A DNA stretch of 64,000 nucleotides, taken from NCBI RefSeq assembly GCF_964340395.1, contig NC_135561.1:13559961-13623960 (forward strand), given 5' to 3'. The notes beneath the pieces were generated by a model. The model worked only from the letters and a program-made list of their open reading frames with translations. It had not been told where the DNA came from and ran no database searches. The translations under genes were made by a program, and so were the position numbers. Of this stretch, positions 21,925-39,900 are shown piece by piece. Every line of letters begins with the position of its first letter. Positions within the stretch are counted from its first letter, which is position 1. The DNA is from Glandiceps talaboti. Its lineage: Eukaryota > Hemichordata > Enteropneusta > Spengelidae.

Positions 21925-22575
21925 TTTCAGTCAACAGAACTCAACAACTTTTTTCTTGTATAAAATGATGATTTGGCTCCTCTTTCCCTTTGGAAGACAA
22001 TTCAATATCAGCATGTATATTTCTGAAGGTCAAGTTAAACTTATTTATGTTTGCTTATCGCGAGGCCTGACTTTGGACAGTAGGGTATGCCTGGCTTGGA
22101 CATAGCTTCTGTAACTTGTGAGTTCGAGTATCTGCTGGGGTCGGAAGATTACTGGTGAACCGGGTTTACTTTCATTTGAGTAGGCTTTGCCTATTTAAGG
22201 CTTGAATACCACAACTACTATTCATTTAAAATATCATATTTTTATCATCTAATTGCCCTTTTTAACAAACTTGCCCAGTTTTGTCTTTTTCATTTGTGTG
22301 TATCCCGTCGTTTACATATCTTGTGAGCTGTAGCGAACCACGATTGATCGCCAGCCTGCCTGTCGCGGCTATTGTTCATATTTGTATTCTTTGTTTGAGA
22401 TATCGCAAGACTACCGATATGTTGTCCATGCTATCAACCGACGACGAAGTCTGAGGTTGATTTCATGTACAACATCTAGTTACTCACACGATATTTTAGC
22501 ATACACACAAAGTGAGAAAACAGGTCATTTCTTAGTTGGTACAACAATTAATACTTTACGAAAATATTATTGAAT
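21925..22575 (+). repeat. Module A of the array unit (older internal duplication)
   Basis: Module A (also at about 27325-27970, 31557-32206 and 36955-37603) is diverged but collinear with module B about 2.2 kb on: 'ATTTCAGTCAACAGAACTCA', 'TGGAAGACAATT', 'ATATTTCTGAAG.TCAAGT', 'GGCTTGGACATAG.TTCTGTA', 'TTACTGGTGAACCGGG', 'TATCGCAAGACTACCGA'. It contains a tRNA-like stretch near 22108-22145 with 'GAGTTCGAGTATC' in the B-box position. Both modules have an open plus-strand frame after 'TTGCCCAG' that reads a hydrophobic stretch then 'RYRKTT(D/E)ML', but A and B differ by a length not divisible by three soon after. Confidence 0.6.
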
Positions 22576-24097
22576 AAGCTTGGATTAGACAGGCTGGTGA
22601 CCCATTGCTGAGTTGAGTTTAAACGAGAGAAATGGTCCGAGGCATGTTGACTGGCGTTTTTTAACCCTTAAGGCAAAGCAAATGAAAACCGTGTGCCTGG
22701 AATTATACGAAGGTTCATTACAGTAAAAGTAAGTTGTGTCTTGGAGTAATTCACTTGTTGAGTAACTTCCTAGTGATAAACTGAATTGAGTCGGTGTGTT
22801 TGACAACCAATACTTTGATATATTTTCACCTGTCGCGAAATGTGTGATTGTGTGAAACAAGCCAATTAATTTATAGAGAACCAAAGACAACGGTACCCAG
22901 GATTACACAAGAAATAATTTAATCGTACGTGTTAAACTTGTAATGAAAAGATGTGGCACTTGGAACTAGCTACCTGCTTGAAATTCTATTACAAATAATT
23001 ATATGATATATAACATACGGCATATGTATGCGAAATGACCGATATGTATTTATGCCGTGTAATATGTTGGTAACACAAATTGGAAAGTGATATTGAAAGT
23101 AAACTACATATTCCACGAAAGGTTAGTTATTTGATGGTTGCATACTGACGCATATTTTATACGACAAAATAAAATTCTTCAGGTGATGGTTTGAATGCTT
23201 TGTTTCTCGATGGTAGATCAGTTTACCAGTCTGAGGGACAGCAAAGGGATGATATCATGACCGTACCAACTCAGTGGGAAAATCGAGACACGATGGCAGA
23301 GATGGCCCGATACGAAGTTACACGTATATGTATCCTATACTATTGAGAGATTGGATGGTTGTATATATCGTCTCCCCCCCCCACCCCACAAAATAAATAT
23401 ACATCACCCAAGTGTGGAGTTACCCTCGAAAATATCAACCTCTGAATCTATTACTCTAAATATATATAAAGATATATAATATATATAATAATATATAATA
23501 TATATTATAATGAAAGATTCTTTCAATACTCTTGTTCCGAGTCAATAGATGCATATAAGATTTTAAGATAATTTATAATGTCTATTTAACACATCGGAAA
23601 CAAATCCAAAACAAGCCTCATATCAACTCATCATATAATATAATATACAGCGTCCTAATCAGTATTGAATTGAATGATAAAAATACCATTTCTGCGGTAA
23701 TCTTAAACATCGGCAACATACTTTGCAAAATTTTGAAAGTTGAAATATACCTTACTGTGAGTGATATTTTAATTGGCCATATACTCATATCCCAAATTTG
23801 TATCAATGGGTGTCAGTTAATTTGACTTATCAAACAAGAATCCATATTCGCTTTTGTGCATTTTTAATTTACTGGCGTCAAGCCTGAATGCGCTATATTG
23901 AAAAACGTCATCATCTTAACATAAGTCAATAATATTCCTGCATATATGTTTACAGTAGATACATTTTCACATTGTTTGTCATACTATGTTTTAGTTGTGT
24001 AATACAAATTTTCATCTAGTTTAATGCAATGCTCTTTCTTTTCACATGCGTATCGGTAAACATATGCATACTATCGTTAAAAATTGAATAGATAGCA

Positions 24098-24690
24098 TTT
24101 CAGTCAACAGAACTCAACACAAAATGTGTTTAAAACGATGATGTGACTCCTGTTTTCGTTTGGAAGACAATTTGATATCAGCATGTATATTTCTGAAGCT
24201 CAAGTGAAACACATATGTGTTTGCTTATCGTGACGCGGGACTGTGGACAGTAGGGTATACCTGGCTTGGACATAGTTTCTGTAACTTGTGTGTATCTGCT
24301 GGGTTCGGAACATTACTGGTGAACCGGGTGTACTTTCTTTTTAGTAGGATTTGCCTGATAAGGGCGTGAAATATGTCACATTGTTATCACTTACTTGTCG
24401 TTTTTACAAGTTTGCCCAGTTTTAACTTTTTCATTCATGTTTATACTGTCTTTTACGTTTCTTCTGAGCTGTAGGGAACCATGTTTGATCGCCAGTCTGC
24501 CTGGCGCGGCTATTGTTCACTTTCTATGTGTGAGATACCGCAAGACTACCGAGATGTTGTTTACGATATCAACCGACGCGGCGACGACGTCAGAGGTTAA
24601 TACCATGTACATCATCTTGTTACTCACGCAATATTGTAACATACACACAAAGTGGGAAAAACAAGTGACTCTTTAAGTTGGGATAACAGT
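24098..24690 (+). repeat. Module B of the array unit
   Basis: Paralogue of module A in the same unit, also at about 33747-34337 and 39060-39650, and almost fully deleted from unit 2. Differences from module A are many more than those between units, so the A/B duplication came first and the 5.4-kb duplications later. Confidence 0.6.
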
Positions 24691-27177
24691 ACTTCCAAAG
24701 TCTGCCTCAAGATCAAATACACGTGACTTTGCAAAGACTGATTACAGCCTGGCCGGGGCCCTGCTAAATGGCTTCACTGTATGTATGATAAGGATTCCCC
24801 TGCCTGTTAGACTAAACAAGATAATTCTGAATTGCCATTACGTTGAACGACCCGATTCGTTCAATTCAAAGTCCACAGCAGTACCGACGTAAGATAGAAT
24901 AAGGTGTGAATATAAAAAAATCATCTTACCTAGTTCTTGAAATACGAAGAGCAAAACGGTTGCCTTGTATTGTCGAAATGAAGAAATCTCCCGCACAACA
25001 AAAGCCTCCTTCTTCAATATTGAACTTGAAGTGTCCGGATCAGAAATGAAAATTTTGTTGAACTTCACGATGCGTTTCTCCGGAAATTAACCAACGGGTT
25101 TTGATACAGTGAATAATTGCTCTAAAGCAGTAACACTGTATGTAGTCGGTTGTCTGCTAGATTAAGGTGTTAGTGTTGCCCTATTAATAAAGGATGTATC
25201 ACGTGCTTTGTAGCTAATCATTTAACTAAGTGATATTCGCAATTACGTTCATGACATATCGCATGTATCAATCATCCGTAACACATACTGTTGACTTAAA
25301 GTGGCACGAACTGAGTTCATACAGTTTTTTCGCAGGTGAAAATACCAACATAAAGCCACAACTAAACTACTCCAGTGTAATAGTATTGTCAATGCATGCC
25401 TTCAATATTATTAATCAATTGTCTTCTGGCATTGTTAGCAGAGTTAATTGCATCGTAAGGATGTCATCGGAGCGTTTATTATATGATATATCTTACTACT
25501 AGCTTTGAGTTCAGTCAATTGCAATAAATGGTTAAGTGTACTTCAGCAAGTACAGTTCTATGAGTACATTAAATTTTCAAGTCTCACCTATATAATACAA
25601 CAACATACAAACTTGCACTCAACTCGATTGAAGTGAAAGCCAGGTGCCGGCCACATAGACGGAGTGGCGATTATTCAAGAAAACAATTACAAACAAGGTT
25701 CGATTACAATGAACAAGTAAATACTTCCCGAACTGCTAACCGACAGTTGCTATGGTAACGACTACATACGTAAATCTAGTGATATAATTACAGGAGGTTG
25801 ACAGTCTTATGGTTAGTAGTTGTATACCGTTGGGATGCAAAACACACAAAAAGAACCCTCCGACTTGCACAATCGCCGCCAAGGAAAAACCAGAATGATG
25901 TAAAAAACCTTGTATATTAAGGTAAACAAAATTCTCTGGAAACCTGTGTCCGTGGCCTTGCGACTTGTAGCGGGTGGAGAATGTCGGACCTCATTCGATT
26001 TTACATAGATCTACGCAATATAATAAAATACATGAAAGTACACAGTACAAAAATTAGAACTGGAACGTCGAAGGGATACAGAATGAAATGTGTCCATCTA
26101 CGAAGAGAGCACTGACTAGACTGCCAGTTCGTCCTAAACCAACGCCCAACACACATGGTCACTCCACACGTGGCCGTCACCTTTAATCCTCTATTTGCTC
26201 AATGTCAATATTATATTTAGGCGAAACGTTGAGACATTAATTTACCGCTATACTACGTACCGCGGGAAATACTAAATATACAGCAAAAAGTACGCCCTAA
26301 ACAGTATAAACTCATTTTGTGCCCCTTTAAATCTAGACATAATTGCAGACATGTGTCACGATGGGGATTCCTCCTTTTGCGTCTGTAAGGGGCAGACTGA
26401 AATTCCTTTGTAAAGCCGGAATGCAATATTTAGTGTATTTATATCGAAAAGAAGATATCCTGTGAATAATGTTGACTAACAAGGCATCAAACCACCAGAT
26501 TCATAAACGAAAAGATATTGTGTTCCTCTTCAAAGCTTGGTTTCTAGTTCTGTGAAGAAAACCAAGCTCTGTCATACTATAAAAGACAGCAGTTATTGTC
26601 ATGTGAAGGTGTCCTCTTGTAATGGAATGGTATGAATATATCAAGTTCGGCCAGCTGTTGAACTCTGGTGAACACTGGTTGTTATATTTCTGTTTTCCGT
26701 TTACTTCATTGAAGCGTGTAAATGTATATTTAAGCGATAAACCACCCCCTGGGGATGGTATACCACTCGGTTTTGACCAGTGAACTCAATATATGCACTC
26801 GCTATCGCTCGTGCATATATTTCGTGGTATATTTCGTGCATATATTTCCCACTGAATATCGTGAGTGGTTTACCCAGTCCTAACCAGGAAAATGTTTGTG
26901 CTATCCACTAAACCAACAATTCATTTTGATGTGCACAGTGTGTGTTACCTAGAAAATACTATAAAAACATGCATTGCCCATTCCCCCACAATTCCATGTT
27001 TTCCCCTCCCACTGTATCAAAATCAGGATCTCCCTGCCACAATTCTTCTTCTTTTATTCCCCTACCACTACGGATCGAATAAAATTGCCTGTTTACTAAA
27101 ACAACTATTTGCAAGGACAGCTTGAAGTTCGTTGACTGCACCTATAATTTTCTAGTCCGGATTTTAACCGTGCGTAG

Positions 27178-27223
27178 GAACGGATGATATACGAGTTTTG
27201 ACTGGCCTGTCTATTTCTTTATC

Positions 27224-27320
<97 letters not shown>

Positions 27321-30300
27321 ATTTCAGTCAATAGAACTCAACAACTTTTTTCTTGTATAAAATGATGATTTGGCTCCTCTTTCCCTTTGGAAGACAATTC
27401 AATAGCAGCATGTATATTTCTGAAGGTCAAGTTAAACTTATTTATGTTTGCTTATCGTGAGGCCTGACTTTGGACAGTAGAGTATGCCTGGCTTGGACAT
27501 AGCTTCTGTAACTTGTGAGTTCGAGTATCTGCTGGGGTCGGAACATTACTGGTGAACCGGGTTTATTTTCATTTGAGTAGGCTCTGCCTAATAAAGGCTT
27601 GAATACCACAACTACTCTTAATTTAAAATATAATATTGTTATCATCTAATTGCCCTTTTTAACAAACTTGCCCAGTTTTGTCTTTTTCATTCGTGTGTAT
27701 TCCGTCGTTTACATATCTTGTGAGCTGTAGCGAACCACGCTTGATCGCCAGCCTGCCTGTCGCGGCTATTGTTCATATTTGTATTCTATGTTTGAGATAT
27801 CGCAAGACTACCGATATGTTGTCCATGCTATCAACCGACGACGAAGTCTGAGGTTGATATCATGTACAACATCTAGTTACTCACACGGTATTTTAACATA
27901 CACACAAAGTGAGAAAACAGGTCATTTCTTAGTTGGTACAACAATTAATACTTTACGAAAATATTATTGAATAAGCTTGGATTAGACAGGCTGGTGACAC
28001 ATTGCTGAGTCGAGTTTAAACGAGAGAAATGGTCCGAGATATGTTGACTGGCGTTTTTAACCCTTAAGGCAAAGCAAATGAAAACCGTGTGCCTGGAATT
28101 ATACGAAGGTTCATTACAGTCAACAGGTAAGTTGTGTCTTGGCGTAATTCACTTGTTGAGTAACTTCCTAGTGATAAACTGGTAAAAATTTGAATTGAGT
28201 TGGTGTGTTTGACAAGCAATACTTTGATATATTTTCACCTGTCGCGAAATGTGTGATTGTGTGAAACAAGCCAATTAATTTATAGAGAACCAAAGACAAC
28301 GGTACCCAGGATTACACAAGAAATAATTTAATCGTGTTAAACTTGCAATGAAAAGATGTGGCACTTGGAACTAGCTACCTGCTTGAAATTCTATTACAAA
28401 TAATTATATGATATATAACATACGGCATATGTATGCGAAATGACCGATATTTATTTATGCCGTGTAATATGTTGGTAACACTAATTGGAAAGTGATATTG
28501 AAAGTAAACTACATATTCCACGAAAGGTTAGTTATTTGATGGTTGCACTCTGACAAATGTTTTATACGACAAAATAAAATTCTTCAGGTGCTGGTTTGAA
28601 TGCCTTCTTTTTTCGATGGTAGATCAGTTTACCAGTCTGAGGGACAGCAAAGGGATGATATCATGACCGTACCAACTCAGTGGGAAAATCGAGACACGAT
28701 GGCAGAGATGGCCCGATACGAAGTTACACGTATATGTATCCTATACTATTGAGAGATTGGATGGTTGTATATATCGTCTCCCCCCCCCACCCCACAAAAT
28801 AAATATACATCACCCAAGTGTGGAGTTACCCTCGAAAATATCAACCTCTGAAGCTATTACTCTAAATATATATAAAGATATATAATATATATAATAATAT
28901 ATAATATATATTTATAATGAAAGATTCTTTCAGTACTCTTGTTCCGAGTCAATAGATGCATATAAGATTTTAAGATAATTTATAATGTCTATTTAACACA
29001 TCGGAAACAAATCCAAAACAAGCCTCATATCAACTCATCATATAATATAATATACAGCGTCCTAATCAGTATTGAATTGAATGATAAAAATACCATTTCT
29101 GCGGTAATCTTAAACATCGGCAACATACTTTGCAAAATTTTGAAAGTTGAAATATACATTACTGTGAGTGATATTTAATTGGCCATATACTCATATCCCA
29201 AATTTGTATCAATTGACTTATCAAACAAGAATCCATATTCGCTTTTGTGCATTGTTAATTTACTGGCGTCAAGCCTGAATGCGCTATATTGAAAAACGTC
29301 ATCATCTTAACATAAGTCAATAATATTCCTGCATATATGTTTACAGTAGATACATTTTCACATTGTTTGTCATACTATGTTTTAGTTGTGTAATACAAAT
29401 TTTCATCTAGTTTAATGCAATGCTCTTTCTTTTCACATGCGTATCGGTAAACGTATGCATACTATCGTTAAAAATTGAATAGCTAGCATTTCAGTCAACA
29501 GAACTCAACACAAAGTGTGTTTAAAACGATGATGTGACTCCTGTTTTCGTTTGGAAGACAATTTGATATCAGCATGAAAATACCAACATAAAGCCACAAC
29601 TAAACTACTCCAGTGTAATAGTATTGTCAATGCATGCCTTCTATATTATTAATCAATTGTCTTCTGGCATTGTTAGCAGAGTTAATTGCATCGTAAGGAT
29701 GTCATCGGAGCGTTTATTATATGATATATCTTACTACTAGCTTTGAGTTCAGTCAATTGCAATAAATGGTTAAGTGTACTTCAGCAAGTACAGTTCTATG
29801 AGTACATTTCAAGTCTCACCTATATAATACAACAACATACAAACTTGCACTCAACTCGATTGAAGTGAAAGCCAGGTGCCGGCCACATAGACGGAGTGGC
29901 GATTATTCAAGAAAACAATTACAAACAAGGTTCGATTACAATGAACAAGTAAATACTTCCCGAACTGCTAACCGACAGTTGCTATGGTAACGACTACATA
30001 CGTAAATCTAGTGATATAATTACAGGAGGTTGACAGTCTTATGGTTAGTAGTTGTATACCGTTGGGATGCAAAACACACAAAAAGAACCCTCCGACTTGC
30101 ACAATCGCCGCCAAGGAAAAACCAGAATGATGTAAAAAACCTTGTATATTAAGGTAAACAAAATTCTCTGGAAACCTGTGTCCGTGGCCTTGCGACTTGT
30201 AGCGGGTGGAGAATGTCGGACCTCATTCGATTTTACATAGATCTACGCAATATAATAAAATACATGAAAGTACACAGTACAAAAATTAGAACTGGAACGT

Positions 30301-31409
30301 CGAAGGGATACAGAATGAAATGTGTCCATCTACGAAGAGAGCACTGACTAGACTGCCAGTTCGTCCTAAACCAACGCCCAACACACATGGTCACTCCACA
30401 CGTGGCCGTCACCTTTAAGCCTCTATTTGCTCAATGTCAATATTATATTTAGGCGAAACGTTGAGACATTAATTTACCGCTATACTACGTACCGCGGGAA
30501 ATACTAAATATACAGCAAAAAGTACGCCCTAAACAGTATAAACTCATTTTGTGCCCCTTTAAATCTAGACATAATTGCAGACATGTGTCACGATGGGGAT
30601 TCCTCCTTTTGCGTCTGTAAGGGGCAGACTGAAATTCCTTTGTAAAGCCGGAATGCAATATTTAGTGTATTTATATCGAAAAGAAGATATCCTGTGAATA
30701 ATGTTGACTAACAAGGCATCAAACCACCAGATTCATAAACGAAAAGATATTGTGTTCCTCTTCAAAGCTTGGTTTCTAGTTCTGTGAAGAAAACCAAGCT
30801 CTGTCATACTATAAAAGACAGCAGTTATTGTCATGTGAAGGTGTCCTCTTGTAATGGAATGGTATGAATATATCAAGTTCGGCCAGCTGTTGAACTCTGG
30901 TGAACACTGGTTGTTATATTTCTGTTTTCCGTTTACTTCATTGAAGCGTGTAAATGTATATTTAAGCGATAAACCACCCCCTGGGGATGGTATACCACTC
31001 GGTTTTGACCAGTGAACTCAATATATGCACTCGCTATCGCTCGTGCATATATTTCGTGGTATATTTCGTGCATATATTTCCCACTGAATATCGTGAGTGG
31101 TTTACCCAGTCCTAACCAGGAAAATGTTTGTGCTATCCACTAAACCAACAATTCATTTTGATGTGCACAGTGTGTGTTACCTAGAAAATACTATAAAAAC
31201 ATGCATTGCCCATTCCCCCACAATTCCATGTTTTCCCCTCCCACTGTATCAAAATCAGGATCTCCCTGCCACAATTCTTCTTCTTTTATTCCCCTACCAC
31301 TACGGATCGAATAAAATTGCCTGTTTACTAAAACAACTATTTGCAAGGACAGCTTGAAGTTCGTTGACTGCACCTATAATTTTCTAGTCCGGATTTTAAC
31401 CGTGCGTAG
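27178..31409 (+). repeat. Segmental tandem array, unit 2 (4,232 bp, internal deletion)
   Basis: Same landmarks as unit 1. At about 29576 'GATATCAGCAT' is joined directly to 'GAAAATACCAACATAAAGCC'; in unit 1 these lie at about 24185 and 25337, so about 1.15 kb (most of module B and the following 650 bp) is missing. Its middle carries the same variants as unit 4 ('GAAGCTATTACTC', 'TTAATCGTGTTAAACTTGCA'). Confidence 0.92.
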
Positions 31410-36818
<5,409 letters not shown>

Positions 36819-36864
36819 GAACGGATGATATACGAGTTTTGACTGGCCTGTCTATTTCTTTATC

Positions 36865-36953
<89 letters not shown>

Positions 36954-39900
36954 ATTTCAGTCAATAGAACTCAACAACTTTTTTCTTGTATAAAATGATG
37001 ATTTGGCTCCTCTTTCCCTTTGGAAGACAATTCAATAGCAGCATGTATATTTCTGAAGGTCAAGTTAAACTTATTTATGTTTGCTTATCGTGAGGCCTGA
37101 CTTTGGACAGTAGAGTATGCCTGGCTTGGACATAGCTTCTGTAACTTGTGAGTTCGAGTATCTGCTGGGGTCGGAACATTACTGGTGAACCGGGTTTATT
37201 TTCATTTGAGTAGGCTCTGCCTAATAAAGGCTTGAATACCACAACTACTCTTAATTTAAAATATAATATTGTTATCATCTAATTGCCCTTTTTAACAAAC
37301 TTGCCCAGTTTTGTCTTTTTCATTCGTGTGTATTCCGTCGTTTACATATCTTGTGAGCTGTAGCGAACCACGCTTGATCGCCAGCCTGCCTGTCGCGGCT
37401 ATTGTTCATATTTGTATTCTATGTTTGAGATATCGCAAGACTACCGATATGTTGTCCATGCTATCAACCGACGACGAAGTCTGAGGTTGATATCATGTAC
37501 AACATCTAGTTACTCACACGGTATTTTAACATACACACAAAGTGAGAAAACAGGTCATTTCTTAGTTGGTACAACAATTAATACTTTACGAAAATATTAT
37601 TGAATAAGCTTGGATTAGACAGGCTGGTGACCCATTGCTGAGTCGAGTTTAAACGAGAGAAATGGTCCGAGATATGTTGACTGGCGTTTTTAACCCTTAA
37701 GGCAAAGCAAATGAAAACCGTGTGCCTGGAATTATACGAAGGTTCATTACAGTCAACAGGTAAGTTGTGTCTTGGAGTAATTCACTTGTTGAGTAACTTC
37801 CTAGTGATAAACTGGTAAAAATTTGAATTGAGTTGGTGTGTTTGACAAGCAATACTTCACCTGTCGCGAAATGTGTGATTGTGTGAAACAAGCCAATTAA
37901 TTTATAGAGAACCAAAGACAACGGTACCCAGGATTACACAAGAAATAATTTAATCGTGTTAAACTTGCAATGAAAAGATGTGGCACTTGGAACTAGCTAC
38001 CTGCTTGAAATTCTATTACAAATAATTATATGATATATAACATACGGCATATGTATGCGAAATGACCGATGTTTATTTATGCCGTGTAATATGTTGGTAA
38101 CACTAATTGGAAAGTGATATTGAAAGTAAACTACATATTCCACGAAAGGTTAGTTATTTGATGGTTGCACTCTGACAAATGTTTTATACGACAAAATAAA
38201 ATTCTTCAGGTGCTGGTTTGAATGCCTTCTTTTTTCGATGGTAGATCAGTTTACCAGTCTGAGGGACAGCAAAGGGATGATATCATGACCGTACCAACTC
38301 AGTGGGAAAATCGAGACACGATGGCAGAGATGGCCCGATACGAAGTTACACGTATATGTATCCTATACTATTGAGAGATTGGATGGTTGTATATATCGTC
38401 TCCCCCCCCCCACCCCACAAAATAAATATACATCACCCAAGTGTGGAGTTACCCTCGAAAATATCAACCTCTGAAGCTATTACTCTAAATATATATAAAG
38501 ATATATAATATATATAATAATATATAATATATATTATAATGAAAGATTCTTTCAGTACTCTTGTTCCGAGTCAATAGATGCATATAAGATTTTAAGATAA
38601 TTTATAATGTCTATTTAACACATCGGAAACAAATCCAAAACAAGCCTCATATCAACTCATCATATAATATAATATACAGCGTCCTAATCAGTCCTAATAA
38701 TTTTGAAAGTTGAAATATACCTTACTGTGAGTGATATTTAATTGGCCATATACTAATATCCCAAATCTGTATCAATGGGTGTCAGATAATTTGACTTATC
38801 AAAGAAGAATCCATATTCGCTTTTGTGCATTTTTAATTTACTGGCGTCAAGCCTGAATGCGCTATATTGAAAAACGTCATCATCTTAACATAAGTCAATA
38901 ATATTCCTGCATATATGTTTACATTTTCACTTTGTTTGTCATACTATGTTTTAGTTGTGTAATACAAATTTTCATCTAGTTTAATGCAATGCTCTTTCTT
39001 TTCACATGCGTATCGGTAAACATACGCATACTATCGTTAAAAATTGAATAGCTAGCATTTCAGTCAACAGAACTCAACACAAAATGTGTTTAAAACGATG
39101 ATGTGACTCCTGTTTTCGTTTGGAAGACAATTTGATATCAGCATGTATATTTCTGAAGCTCAAGTGAAACTTATATGTGTTTGCTTATCGTGATGCCGGA
39201 CTGTGGACAGTAGGGTATACCTGGCTTGGACATAGTTTCTGTAACTTGTGTGTATCTGCTGGGTTCGGAACATTACTGGTGAACCGGGTGTACTTTCTTT
39301 TTAGTAGGATTTGCCTGATAAGGGCGTGAAATATGTCACATTGTTATCACTTACTTGTCGTTTTTACAAGTTTGCCCAGTTTTAACTTTTTCATTCATGT
39401 TTATACTGTCTTTTACGTTTCTTCTGAGCTGTAGGGAACCATGTTTGATCGCCAGTCTGCCTGGCGCGGCTATTGTTCACTTTCTATGTGTGAGATACCG
39501 CAAGACTACCGAGATGTTGTTTACGATATCAACCGACGCGGCGACGACGTCAGAGGTTAATACCATGTACATCATCTTGTTACTCACGCAATATTGTAAC
39601 ATACACACAAAGTGGGAAAAACAAGTGACTCTTTAAGTTGGGATAACAGTACTTCCAAAGTCTGCCTCAAGATCAAATACACGTGACTTTGCAAAGACTG
39701 ATTACAGCCTGGCCGGGGGCCTGCTAAATGGCTTCACTGTATGTATGATAAGGATTCCCCTGCCTGTTAGACTAAACAAGATAATTCTGAATTGCCATTA
39801 CGTTGAACGACCCGATTCGTTCAATTCAAAGTCCACAGCAGTACCGACGTAAGATAGAATAAGGTGTGAATATAAAAAAATCATCTTACCTAGTTCTTGA

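Larger units (their letters stand above)
21793..27177 (+). repeat. Segmental tandem array, unit 1 (5,385 bp)
   Basis: Defined from 'GAACGGATGATATACGAGTT' to the same landmark in the next unit. It starts with a (TCTG)n tract and contains internal modules A (21925-22575) and B (24098-24690), an AT-rich hairpin at about 23459-23513, and a small palindrome at about 26795-26822. Unit 1 is the most different at both ends (for example 'TCAACAGAACTC' where units 2-4 have 'TCAATAGAACTC'), but shares its middle with unit 3. No gene is convincingly present. Confidence 0.92.

Noticed and set aside
24838-25068. Minus-strand frame ending at a GTAAGA donor-like site, present in units 1, 3 and 4
   Set aside because: The donor is good and the frame is kept, but there is no acceptor, no start and no recognised domain, and conservation between recent copies is not evidence of coding.
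26865-27125. Plus-strand 86-codon frame repeated in three units
   Set aside because: Composition is not protein-like and identity between units reflects recent duplication only.
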